Shown here one piece after another: positions 11,216 through 21,658 of a stretch of 64,000 nucleotides of DNA. The notes below the pieces were generated by a model. It did no database searches and was not told the DNA's origin. It saw only the letters and a list, made by a program, of their open reading frames with translations. Made by a program: the position numbers and the translations under genes. The stretch covers positions 8,290,727 through 8,354,726 of the forward strand of contig CM073327.1 in assembly GCA_037043015.1 (NCBI GenBank). The letters run 5' to 3'. Within the stretch, counting starts at the first letter, position 1. Each line of letters begins with the position of its first letter. The stretch comes from Bryum argenteum (lineage: Eukaryota; Streptophyta; Bryopsida; Bryales; Bryaceae).

Positions 11216-12539
11216 CATTAATTGACGACACTGTCATCCTATGATATTCGAAATTGGTGACTTGTAATGGTGACTTTGTTAAATAGGATCTTGTGTTGGA
11301 ATGTGCAGGTCTTGCCTGAACCTGAGATTAATTATGATAATGAGGAGCTCAATAGCGATACTGGCATATCCGACATCCAACTTCGTGTGATCGTTGTATT
11401 ACCTAGTCGTTGTTTGGTCACAGCATATCGCCATGGGCGATTCTTACACCTAGACGTTCATTTAGGATTGCTAACATTACTATTGAGTTCTTGACTTTGT
11501 TTGCAATGTCCACTAGATTCTTTGTACTCACGTAACTAACTTCCACTGAATACTTAATTTTTGATATGACTATTTGAATATTGCTTCAATTTCCAATTTT
11601 TAATCATTTTTTGCTCGGCTTACTACTCTTTCAGATGATGTTATCCGAGGTTCCCGTGCCCGAGCAAGTATCACCTTCATCGAATGCACCCGTGGAGATC
11701 GGTTCAACTACTCCCCAAATGGATCAGCAACCTAGTATCCCTGACTTTGTTGATTTGGATGACGATGTTTCTTCGGGTGGCTCATCCCCTAATCAGCCCA
11801 ACTGTGAGACCAATCAACCTGTTGAGGATGAAGGCACGGGAAGAGAGGCAACGGAAGAAGCATCGTATTCCAACGAGAAACAACTCGCCAAGCCTCTTAG
11901 TGGGGTTGAACTTGGCATCGTTCACATGCCTTTTCACTTGGAGAACAAAGACCCCACGTGGAGTGCAAATGAGATGCGGATGCTACAGAAGAGTGACTAC
12001 AACAAAGTCCTCATCGACCTTCGCACCAAAGCAATTAACAAATCTCGTCTCATGATTCCACTTTGTCGACTCAAGATCTACCCCAAGGTGCGCTCAATAG
12101 TTAGTTCCGACGTGGAGATGCTGGCAAACGAGTTCGTAAAAGGGTATCGTGATGGAGATCAAGTTTTGTATGTGTCTCCTTTCGATGTCGACGGTAAGGA
12201 CTTTATTGTCCAAGAACACGATACCATTTGGTGAAACCCACTATGGAAGACGGCTAATGACGTGTTCGAAGAATATTAGTCTGCTGATCCAAATCTTTAT
12301 CGATTTCGGAACAAATACTTCTACGTGTATGAAGGCAGTCACCGTGTGACGACTTGGATGGTCTATATCGAGAAATACCATTCCACAAATTCTGACCGGT
12401 ATATTTTTGTTGACTGCATTATGCTCGACGGACGTGGACAATGCTTGAAGCTCCTCGACGCCATGAACGACGTCAACTGGTAAGTGTTGTTGTCATTTAT
12501 ACCATTGATTTTCATCTCATTTTATTCGGAAAATAATCT

Positions 12540-13030
12540 TTTAAATCATTGTTTTGTTTCACATAAGTCAACGGAACACGATCATGTCTAAGACAGTTTC
12601 ATTGCTAAGTTCCAAAGAATTCAAACTCTCGGCCAATTCAAGCTTTCTGCTATTCAAGAGCTCATTAGTAAAGAGGAAAGCCCGAAGTCGAGGCAACACC
12701 GTTGCGGCATCCTCATCTGCAATGTCTCCACTCATTTCAGCATCACCTCCGCTAGCTGCAGTTGCTAATGTTCGACGTGCCGAGCGTGCTCCCTTGGCTT
12801 TGACTCAAGCCTCACACCCTGCGGTTTCGAATCCCCCGTGTCCATGTCGTTAGAACATGGATGTCGACACCCGCCATTCTTCCAATCCTTCTCTTACAGT
12901 CACACACTACAGCTAGGATATTTCAATTCTTAAAGATTTAGTCGCGAGCTTGTCTTCATCGTTTCAGTTGACACTACCTATGTTTCTATCCCGGGATGCT
13001 TAGGCTTCATTCTCATCTTCTCACAAGAGT
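12540..13030 (+). other. possible 3' exon(s) of the preceding gene
   Basis: A polypyrimidine tract and acceptor-like TTTCACATAAG lie at about 12557-12568, after the GTAAGT donor at 12480. Open stretches follow in two frames (for example SAIQELISKEESPKSRQ, or a serine/alanine-rich frame ending near 12853). The frame that continues the upstream exon cannot be fixed. The sequence stays exon-like (balanced composition) to about 13020. It could equally be non-coding. Confidence 0.25.
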
Positions 13031-13331
13031 AAGTACGCCCTTGTCCAATCTGAAAGGGAAAAATAAATTAAACAAATCAGTTTCCAAAATTGCGCGTGAA
13101 TTCATAAAATCGAATAAATAAAACATTTAAATTTGCATAATATTATCTTGCTAATGTGGTCTACAACCTGAAGGAGTTGCGGTTCCATGAACTTTTGCTT
13201 GTAGGATTTGCTCAGCAACCCAGGAAAGTTGCCGTGCTCAGTACCAAAAAGTACGCTCACCGCTCTACGCTCATGCTACAATTTTCCCCTCGGCCCTACT
13301 GATCATATCACAATCGGAATTGTCATGCGCC
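13031..13331. other. intergenic, no gene recognised
   Basis: AT-rich, then GTACGCTCACCGCTCTACG near 13250, an inverted relative of the motif at about 1545. Confidence 0.35.
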
Positions 13332-13917
13332 TTAACCCCTAAAGATCCTTGGGTGTTTTTGGGAGCTTAAAACCTCAAAACTCCAATTCTCTACTTCTAT
13401 GCACTTCAAGGGGTGCGAAACAAGTTTTTTATTCTTTTCTTAACTTCCAACCGTAAGATCTTGTACCTAAGCCAATTTTCAGTATCTGATATAAAAATTG
13501 ACCGTTGGATGTTTACCATTTGAGAGATTATAACATCCAAAGTTTGTCTACGAAGTTTTTTTGGGCATTGTTGAGATTATTTTTGACACTTTTGGAGGCT
13601 GCCCTTGTAAAATTGGTACACTTTTTGACTTGGGGCTCTTTGGAACTTAAGTAGTGATTTGGTCATGAACATATTTCCAAAAAAAAATTTCAAAAAAATA
13701 CTAAATTTAAACTGCCCCAGTTCGGCTCGCAAACCAAGAATTGTTGTAGAAGACTCAAAAATTGGAATTTGGCTTTGTAAATTTTACCACATACACTTTG
13801 CAGTATAGGGAGCACCCATTAAAAAATTTAGGCAAAAATATTACTTTTAACCTATTCATCTAAGCTGCCCAAAATAGCAAAAGCCCGATTTGGTCCTCTT
13901 GGATCTTTAGGGGTTAA
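13332..13917. mobile_element. TTAA-flanked MITE, subfamily A (586 bp)
   Basis: The ends are TTAACCCCTAAAGATCC and GGATCTTTAGGGGTTAA, a perfect 17-bp inverted repeat counting the TTAA. The interior carries the family's conserved blocks (CCGTAAGATCTTGTACCTA, CCGTTGGATG, GCAGTATAGGGAGCACCC) also found in the copies at 1754 and 36090. It has no coding capacity. Confidence 0.8.
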
Positions 13918-14344
13918 CTGTTCAAATATTCCTTTTTTACAGTTGTCATGCAGATCGTATTCTCCATATAAATTTGGCGTTCATCTTGTTGAGCAGACGG
14001 TTCCTATTTTTGTCATGTAAGGAAAAAAATAATTCCCCCAACGATCAGACCATGTTAACTAATTTAAAGTGAATATTCAGATGTGCAACAATATCCATGA
14101 TATACAAAACCAAAATGATAACGATGTATTTATGAGTATATATCAATGTCATCATCATCTATTATATAATTGTGAAAACTGTAAATCTGGAACTTGATGC
14201 GTCCAAAACAGAACTGACGAAAGGGACATAGATTCCGATGAGACATTCAAAAAGTAGTCTGAAAGAGGAATAATTTTTGAATATCCTCCGTTGACACGAG
14301 GTCCTTCGCAACGGAATCTATAACGGAATCCATTGTTCATGAAG
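13918..14344. other. spacer, no gene recognised
   Basis: AT-rich. A 61-codon minus frame at 14155-14340 has no recognisable content and may be 3' sequence of the CACTA-like remnant. Confidence 0.35.
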
Positions 14345-14887
14345 TACTCCTCCGCTCAGGAGTCACCAAGGCCTGGGTCGTTATGATCCCAAGTATCGAC
14401 TTTATCTTGCTCTGGCAAATTCAACCCACGAATGATACGGCGAGACTCTGGTGAACGAAGTATTGAGTCGTTTAAAAGTTTCAGGTACCTGTAAATCAGC
14501 GCACTCGTTGTCGCGGCCGTGATGGAAGTGAGGGCCGTCGTCATCGTTTGCAATAACTCGTCTCCCTCAAAGTTCTATCTTTGTCACCACCTTCCATGCT
14601 CGGAATTCTCAACAATCATAGAAAAACATCTCCTGGCATTGGAAAGGGAACGCAAAAGATTCCTTGTTAAAAACGAACATTCTTGAAAAATTAGCAATGC
14701 TGAATCTCAAGGATTTTTTACGAACTGTCGCATTATTTCCACAGTAATTGGCATGAACCCAAGAGTCAATAAAAACGACTTGTTTAACTTCAGAATAACT
14801 CAACTGAATAATTTCATGCACGTGGCCGACATATTCAGGGGCTAAGACTGGGTTTGGATCTCGCATTCCAAAACGACACTCTCTCAC
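14345..14887 (-). pseudogene. CACTA (En/Spm)-type transposase C-terminal remnant (DUF4216-like)
   Basis: On the minus strand 14887-14612 reads VVFIDSWVHANYCGN, RFSIANFSRMFVFNKESFAF and FQCQEMFFYDC. After an in-frame TGA, the same frame continues EFRAWKVVTKIEL. The order W...(T/S)(V/I)NFSR...(P/S)F(V/A)...Q..QVFY.D...WKVV is that of DUF4216, found at the C-terminal side of plant CACTA TNP2-like proteins. A further open stretch, ITAATTSALIYRYLKLLND...LNLPEQDKVDTWDHNDPG, runs to 14356 in another frame. The catalytic core and element ends were not found, so this is a fragment. Confidence 0.5.
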
Positions 14888-15281
14888 AAATACTGAGATT
14901 TTTGAGATATAATGTTAGCAACATCTAAAATTCTGATATTAACATTAAATCCAGTTTCTCCTCCTGAAACTAAAGATTTAATTCACTTCACTAGTACTCG
15001 ATTAATTTGGATAGATGTCTCGATCCTAATAAATCATTTTCTAGTTGTTCAAGGACATATTCGATGTAAATCAGTTTATGCTCGCCAAATTGAATTAGTA
15101 ACTCCATCACATGCCTCAAAATCTATATGTAGATCATAATCTGACAATAAAAATTCTCCACTCATGTATTGAAACCCACTTTTTTAGAAATATTAATTCT
15201 TCATTGTGGAGTTTAGTAGTAATCCCCAGCCCATAGGTGCGTTTGGAAATCCTCATCCTTATGAAGTTTCTTACTAAAATC
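14888..15281. other. spacer, no gene recognised
   Basis: AT-rich with only short open frames on both strands. It may be intron or 3' sequence of the minus-strand gene remnant to the right. Confidence 0.3.
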
Positions 15282-16330
15282 TCATAAGGTATAACCCAAT
15301 GAAGATGCAAGAGTTTTTTCATCACATTGCAAATCTTTCAAAAAGCTTTCATCAAAATCAGGGATTTCCATTTCTAAGAGGGCGAGCATAGAGGGAGAGG
15401 GGCGGGTACAGACGGAGGGGTGGATAGGGGATGAAGGGCGGGTACGGGTGGAGACGTGCGGGTACAGGAGAGAAGAGGCGGGTACAGGAGGGTACGGGAT
15501 GTACATGGAGTACGGAAGGTACGCGCCTCCGACGATGGAGGTGGATTTGTTTCCCGGGTGGTAGAAGAAAACGTGATGATTCTGCCGCAAATAACGGAAG
15601 TGCAAGAAGTTCTAAAAATTCTGAGGGCCGGTTTTGGGGAAGCCCGTGCAAAATGTTTTTGGCTGCCCTGCCCGAAACCGTCCCTCAGAGCTTACATAAA
15701 AACTCACCGGAATACAATTAGAATCTAGCAGAGGGACTATTCCTGGTTCTACAACTGCAGACACAAAACTCGGCCCGGCTTCCTGTGATTGCAAAAAGAC
15801 ACGCCTCGCTTTCTTCGAATACTCCTCAAAATCATCCCATCGAGTTGGACGCTGCGAAAATAAAATAACAAAATAATAAAATAAATAACAAAATAATCAA
15901 CAAAATAAATTCACATAACAAAATAAATTAATATTACACTTACTTTAATTTGCATTGGACTTTTAGCATAAGATCACCCCTCAATTGCCGTTGTTAATTT
16001 TTCATCGTTTTCTTTCAGACGTTTTATGTAATTCTTCACATAGTCATCACTGACAAGACGACTATGCAAATAATAAACACAAAGTATTAGAAAACTCAAG
16101 TCATAAACTAAGTGTATTAAGTAAATTTAAATTAAATAAAATTCATACATACCGCTTTGTTTTTTGCCAACTTCTGTTTCAAGCTGCGAATCTCTACCAT
16201 CAAGCCATTGACTTTTGAATCATTCTCGCTTCAAATCTTTGCGAATTCAGATTGATGCTTCTCTTCAATACCATCAAGGTGGGTAAATAAGCTCCCAAGA
16301 TGAATTCGAACTCTATCCATGTTTCTGCAC
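15282..16330 (-). pseudogene. unrecognised multi-exon gene remnant with coiled coil
   Basis: Minus-strand pieces look like exons. At 16318-16158 is MDRVRIHLGSLFTHLDGIEE, then a heptad-like region ending VEIRSLKQKLAKNKA before a GTATGT donor; it contains one in-frame TGA. At about 16062-15950 is SDDYVKNYIKRLKENDEKL, also with an in-frame TGA, ending in a strong AAA|GTAAGT donor. At 15855-15612, after the acceptor TTTTCGCAG, comes RPTRWDDFEEYSKKARRVFL. At about 15370-15282 is MEIPDFDESFLKDLQCDEK, ending in a stop. The donors and acceptors support real splicing history. No family was recognised. It lies upstream of the CACTA-like fragment on the same strand, so it may be the accessory protein of that element. 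Confidence 0.35.
15370..15535 (+). repeat. G-rich degenerate minisatellite, GGGTAC-type
   Basis: The plus strand is an iteration of GCGGGTAC(A/G)G(A/G)-like units of about 9-20 bp, purine-rich with many GGG runs. A related, longer tract occurs at 16650-16915. Confidence 0.7.
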
Positions 16331-16469
16331 TAAAAATACACAAAAAATACACATTAACCGAGGTACAATATTCTAACTTGATTCACTACCAAATCGCCAA
16401 AACACTCGTTTGGAAACCTCAAACGAACAAAATACTCTTCATCTCAAATGCAAACAACAGCAACCGCTA

Positions 16470-16645
16470 CACCGGCCAACCTCACGCCCATGTGCGGGAC
16501 TGTGGAGGAGGGACTGCCTCCCTCACCGGATAGCCCTGTCTGCCCCTCGCACGGCCTCGGCCGGTCCAGTCTCGCTACTTGTCGTCAAGGCAAGGGGCAG
16601 GCAGGGCTGCCCGGTGAGGGAAGCGGTCCCCCCTCCGCAGTCCCG
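16470..16645. repeat. imperfect inverted repeat, GC-rich (arms about 65 bp)
   Basis: GCGGGACTGTGGAGGAGGGA and CTCCCTCACCGG on the left pair with CCGGTGAGGGAAGCGGTCCC and CCGCAGTCCCGCCC on the right, around a central GGCCTCGGCCGG. It could be a small fold-back element. No target duplication was found. Confidence 0.6.
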
Positions 16646-16649
16646 CCCT

Positions 16650-16915
16650 TAGGCGCGAAGGGGGTACGGGGGGTACAAAGAAGTGAGTACGGAGAGGCGG
16701 GTACAGATGGGAGGAGCGGGTATAGCAGGTGCGGGTACCGAAGGGGAAGGGCTGGTACGGAAGGGGAGGGGTGGATACGGGAGAGGAGCGGTTACTGAAG
16801 GGGGTGCGAGTACGAGAGGAGAGCGGCGGGTTCGGGAAGGAAAGTGGCGGGTACGGGGTGGGTACGGAGGTAGGAGCGAGTACAGAGGGGGAGGGGCGAT
16901 TACGAGTACACGTGT
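16650..16915 (+). repeat. G-rich degenerate minisatellite, GGGTAC-type
   Basis: About 265 bp of repeated (G)GAGCGGGTAC(A/G)G-like units on the plus strand with dozens of GG/GGG runs. It is related to the tract at 15370-15535 and adjoins the GC-rich inverted repeat. Confidence 0.7.
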
Positions 16916-18882
16916 TGCGACGTACATACGACAATTAATTTTCCCTAATCTCAAGTCATATCTTACATATGTCTAATTTTCATGCGTAGATTAATAATCA
17001 TCATAGTTTCAATCTTAAACTCAATATAACAATAGAATGTTTCGGTAAAAAACTTTTATTTCATTTCATTCTTTTTTTTGACGGCTTCATCAACCATTCC
17101 ATACTATGATTAATGCCTAAGCTCCGTAAAATTGAAGTCAACACGTGCTCTACTGTGCATGTAGTCTATTTGGTTAACGAGGCCTTACAAATAATTAAAA
17201 ATATTGTAGCGTAATTCAAACAAAATTCTTATGTAATGAAAAGTATATTTTATAATAAAAACAATAAATCTTGATAAAATTATAACAAAAAAAATATTAT
17301 TTTTATTAATTTTTACAAAATTTGTACTTATAGCGTGCATAAGACCAACTCTTATGTAAATTAATTTATTTTTTTCATCATATAAGATTTATATTTTAAA
17401 TTTTTGGTGATAATTTGAATGTTGCGCGAAGCTGAAAATCATTTTCCGCTATTCAACTTTATATACATAGTGAACAACTAAGTGTTACTGAGGCTAAAAA
17501 ATTCTCTTTAACTATAGGTTATCTATTTAAAATATATATTTTGCTATTCATTACTAATTTCGTACTTACACGTGAAATACACAATTTCACAAAAAATCAT
17601 TAATTATATTAAATTTTATACATTACGTCTAATTTAAGTATTCAATAATTTTTTATGATCACCATTACCGTATGTTGACATTAGTCCCTCTATATTTAGT
17701 TTGTCAAAATTTATATATTCATTATGTAGGTAAATAACATTTTCTTCCCGTGAACACGGTAACTGAATATTTGTGAGAGATTCTGTATAAATTTATGGAT
17801 TCGTCATTATATATTTATCTGGTGGAACACCATGTACTAGATGGTGATTGCTAAAAATATCATTTTGAACTTTTTAGTCTTAAAAAAGAAAAATAGTTTT
17901 TTAATGATATGTTTCACGTCGTGTAAAAAAGAATTTATTACAAGTTAATTATTCTTCTAAAATTATGGCGTTAAGAAACAAAATTCTTTGCTCTACACTA
18001 GATTCTTAGCTCAGAAAGTATAGAGGTCAAATTAGTAGTACAATTAGTGATCGGAGACGAGCAATTTGTTTTGGTGAAGAGAGAGTTATTCCTCTTGAAC
18101 CAAATAAAAGAAAAAAGTTTTCATAAATTCATTCAAGTGTCACGAGTAAAGTGTTTCGTGAATTTATCGATGTTTTGACAAACGATCCATTATTGGAACT
18201 TTGTCTCAACCGAGATATTGATCATCGAATTGAGTTAATCTCAGAATCAGAACTATCAACAAGGGTGTGTATCGTTTGAACCAGAAAGAGTTTTAAGACC
18301 TTAAGAAGCAAATTGATTAATTTTGGTTGACATCTAAGACGAAGCAAGTTTATGGTAGAAATGAAGCAGTTTTACCAGTTCAAGGAATAAAGGTTTAGTT
18401 CGCGTGAACGAGCTCGGATTAGTGGGTTTAAGGCTGTATGATTCGCAATTTTGAGGTTTGCTTTTCGATTAGTTCCAATGACAAAGTGCTCAGTAATGCA
18501 ATCTCACTTTCAACATTAGAGTAATAGGGTTTAAGGTGAGGCTGCACTGATAATCATTATCTCGGATCTCCCTATTGTAGTAGATTGTTCCAAGAAATAC
18601 AATTTGTTCCAGAGATGGAATTTTTTGTTCGGCCTCAAGAGGCCGGATAAGAAATCACTGCTCCGGATAACAACAATTAAAATTTTAAAATATGTATTTG
18701 AAGCACATTCACTCTAGAGGGGAGTGTCATTATAAGAAAATCAACACTGTAGAAAGATATAAAGTTGGATTTTAAGGATGTCTATCACTATTTTGAAAGT
18801 ATAAATAGATATCCCATTTGAGCATGACTGTTTGTAATTTTTTTCACCTCATGATGTCTCCATGCGCATGCGTTTGCACTTC
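16916..18882. other. AT-rich spacer, no gene recognised
   Basis: Strongly AT-rich DNA with frequent stops in all frames. I saw no protein similarity, inverted repeats or tandem units that I could support. Confidence 0.45.
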
Positions 18883-18887
18883 ATAAC

Positions 18888-20187
18888 TGTCGCGGCCCTA
18901 ATTACTCCCACTCTTTTTCTTCAAGTAAGCCTTACTTGGTAGCGGAATCACGGCTTATTTTGTTGGTAGCAACCGGCCACAACTTAGCTAACATCGCACA
19001 TGCCAAGACACACAATGTTAGCACCATTTCTAGTCAAGGGGTCCAACCCACCTCGACTCCCCAACTCATTACCCGAACCCGTAAACCGAACTCCCACAAA
19101 ACACATGGGCATGCCACTTGGTGGCACGGGGCCCTTCCACACATGTCCAAGCTCCCAAGGGTGGCACTACTCACCCCCGAGCTAACCGCTCGCATATTGT
19201 CCAACTCCCCACTAGTCCCCTTCCATTCACGCCTACACTCTCCATTCTATTACATTACCTAAACCGCACTACTTTTCACGGGGACTAGTTTGGAGCGGGA
19301 CACTTTTCCAACCCAATGTTTCGGGATGCACACCACCAAAGATCCCATAGTGCCTTGTGCGCGGGAGTGAGCTCCATCCCAAGCCTCACTCCTGTGAGCC
19401 ACCCCTCTCTCCCGGCACCACCATGTGGAAGTGAGGAGGAGACCACCCTCCTCATAGTACTCTCTGAGTCTTGGTAGGCCCCCTCTTGTGTTGAGGGCCT
19501 TCCGTGACACACTTTTGTTTTGGAAGACCACCCGTTTTTGCCTTAGCCTCAAAAAAACGGGCCGTATCTTCTTCTCGGGCTAACTTGTAGCTTAGTTATC
19601 CAAATGGGACGTGCGAGCCCATTTTCGACATCTACTCTTTGAGTAGATGTCGATAGACTCCTCACTTGTCCCAATCGGAGCTTCTATGTGGGAGCTATGC
19701 TCCTCTGAACATTCGGGAGTCGCGGGAGGCAGCAGTCCCGAGTCCCGAAGTCCCGATGCTTTGGAGAGCCATATCTCCCAAAGCATTGCTTTGCTCCTCA
19801 CGAGACTTAGCATTTTGGAAAGCTCTTGTCTAGAGCTTTCCAAAGACATGCAACATGCCGCCATCCAAGAAGGACGACATTTTGAGTCCCGAAAGGTAAC
19901 ACTCCCGAGTCTCGGAGTGTCCCGAACGCGCTCCAACTTTGGAGAGCCATATCTCATGACTCACAACTCCAAATCGCGCGTTCTTTGGACCTATGGGTGC
20001 GTCTTAAACAAGGTTTCCAACCATGTAAAGACACCACCAAGTTCGTCCCGAAAGACGACGCCATTGCGTCTGTTTGCTCGGACTCCTTAGTCACTTCACC
20101 TTGTCTCTTGCCAAGCCCGGGACGTCACTCCCGGGGTCCTCTTGGCTCACCACGGTGTTCGGGCATCCTTTTGAAAGGGATGTGACA
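18888..20187 (-). repeat. 3' LTR of element 1
   Basis: 1300 bp, TGTCGCGG...TGTGACA on the plus strand. It contains two small hairpins: TCGACATCTACTC facing GAGTAGATGTCGA near 19628-19654, and GGAAAGCTC facing GAGCTTTCC near 19816-19842. It matches 32265-33573 nearly throughout. Confidence 0.9.
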
Positions 20188-20304
20188 ATAACCATACACA
20201 TATCATTCGTTTTGAACCATTTAATGAGTACATGATCATTTATTTTTTCCTATCTATATCTCTGTAAATTTTATTTAATTAATCCTTTTGAAAGGGATGT
20301 GACA
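20188..20304. repeat. copy of the element's right flank plus a second LTR tip
   Basis: 20188-20282 (95 bp starting ATAACCATACAC) repeats the genomic flank that follows the right LTR at 33574-33668. It is followed by a second copy of the last ~22 bp of the LTR (20283-20304, ending TGTGACA) next to the purine tract. The end of the element has therefore been duplicated together with flanking DNA. Confidence 0.8.
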
Positions 20305-20623
20305 CTCACCCCCACCAAACAGCGTCGATGCCATCATCGACAATCTCTCTTGTCGGCAGTACCAAGTTCTTGAGGTAGCCTCCTCCTTGGCACTTGCATT
20401 TGCGTTCCGGTAGCTAAGCCCCCAATCTTTCTAAAGATCCTTCTACTTAGATAATGGCCAAGTCCTCAAAGATGGCATTAGATAGGTCTAAGGTCCTTGG
20501 CACCCTGGAGTTTGCCTTCAAAGGACCTACAAAATCTAGACCTATCTACTTTGAGACTTACTTGGAATGCCCCCTATGGCCCCAAGTTAGGCTCAACTAG
20601 CCTATCATACTCACATGACTTAG

Positions 20624-21231
20624 TGTTGCGGACGGCAACTCAAAGACAAGACTCGACAGAGAATTGAGGGGAGACCTCAAATGGGGACCAAGAAAGACTA
20701 GAAATGAGGGGATTCCTCACAGAAGACTCAAGATGATACTGGAAGGAAGACAAGAAGAAGTAATATTGATAAGAGGAGGAATAGGTACAACTGGTGTTGA
20801 AGAGAGTGAAGAACAACGACCTTCAACTCTCTATATATACTAGGCTAGAAGAAACTTCCGGAGTAAGGTCCTAGAAGCTCCTATGGAACCTTCCGGAGAC
20901 TCGTGGGAGCTTCCGGAATCTAGGAAGGTCAAGCGGAACCTTCCGGAAGTTTATGGAACCTTCCGAAACAATTGGATCCTTATGGAACCTTCCGAAGCTT
21001 AGAGAAGCTTCCGGAAACTACTAGAACTATCCTGGAAGCTTGTGGAAGCTTCCGGAAACTACTAGAGCTATACGGAAGCTTGAGGAAGCTTTTGGAAACT
21101 AGTGGAAGGTTCTAACCTTCCAAAAACTCAACTCGCAAAATCTACGGAAACTAGGAAATCTTTGAGAAGTAAGGCCGATCACGGTAAACTCATGGGGTGT
21201 GGATAATACCGTGTATGGCATGTCCGTGACA
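20624..21231 (-). repeat. 3' LTR of element 2, with TTCCGGAA-type repeats
   Basis: 608 bp. Between about 20845 and 21120 it carries many copies of TTCCGGAA or GGAACCTTCCGGAA-like words. These fit the heat-shock-element pattern nGAAnnTTCnnGAAn, for example GAA-cc-TTC-cg-GAA at 20936-20948. Confidence 0.9.
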
Positions 21232-21658
21232 TCACTCCCCTTCAAGGAACGAGTTCCACGAGCCCCACACGAACCAATAAAACATAAAACGAGAATGTTC
21301 ACGGGGTTTACGTGGACTGACAAAAAGAGTAAATATACGGGATACGAATACCGTGAGAATCGAATGTCGGTCTTTGGCGGCGGAAAGTCGTGAGTTGTTT
21401 ATAGATCGTGGTAGAACGCAAAAGCGACGGACCGTATATAACCATGTGGTTGGCGACTTGAGACATCGGCGAGTGGCGCTCATGCGCTTACCAAATTTTC
21501 GGTCAACGTGAGTTGAAGCCTGCCCCTGTAAAATCGGAAGCTAGACAAGTGCGTCGTCGCGCCGTCGATACCCCCCGTTTTGGTTCAAAGTCTCAGCATC
21601 TGCACTGCACGAAGGAAACTTACAGGCTTGGTGCGGTGGCGGTTCAGATGCATTGAAC

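Larger units (their letters stand above)
9032..12479 (+). pseudogene. broken gene with ParB/sulfiredoxin-like domain and repeat-filled intron
   Basis: Proposed exon 1 is 9032-9106 (MSAAGSDHVTRLEDAEEHV..., 25 codons, donor GTAAGT). A possible short exon follows the acceptor at 11308 (VLPEPEINYDNEELN). The main exon runs from 11635 (after TTTCAG; MMLSEVPVPEQVSPS) to 12479 (donor GTAAGT), in one frame with stops at 12232-12234 and 12277-12279. After an acidic, proline/serine-rich start, the conserved-looking part reads RLMIPLCRLKIYPKVRS, VEMLANEFVKGYRDG, FIVQEHDTIW, then after the stops KYFYVYEGSHRVTTWMVYI and FVDCIMLD. An R..P...L start followed by a G-(S/N)-H-R box is the pattern of the ParB/sulfiredoxin fold; this is inference from motif only. 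No close family was recognised. The joining of the first two exons to the third is uncertain in phase. Confidence 0.4.

Noticed and set aside
16410-16954. Several overlapping proline- or glycine/arginine-rich open frames
   Set aside because: All arise from the G-rich minisatellite and the GC-rich inverted repeat on both strands.
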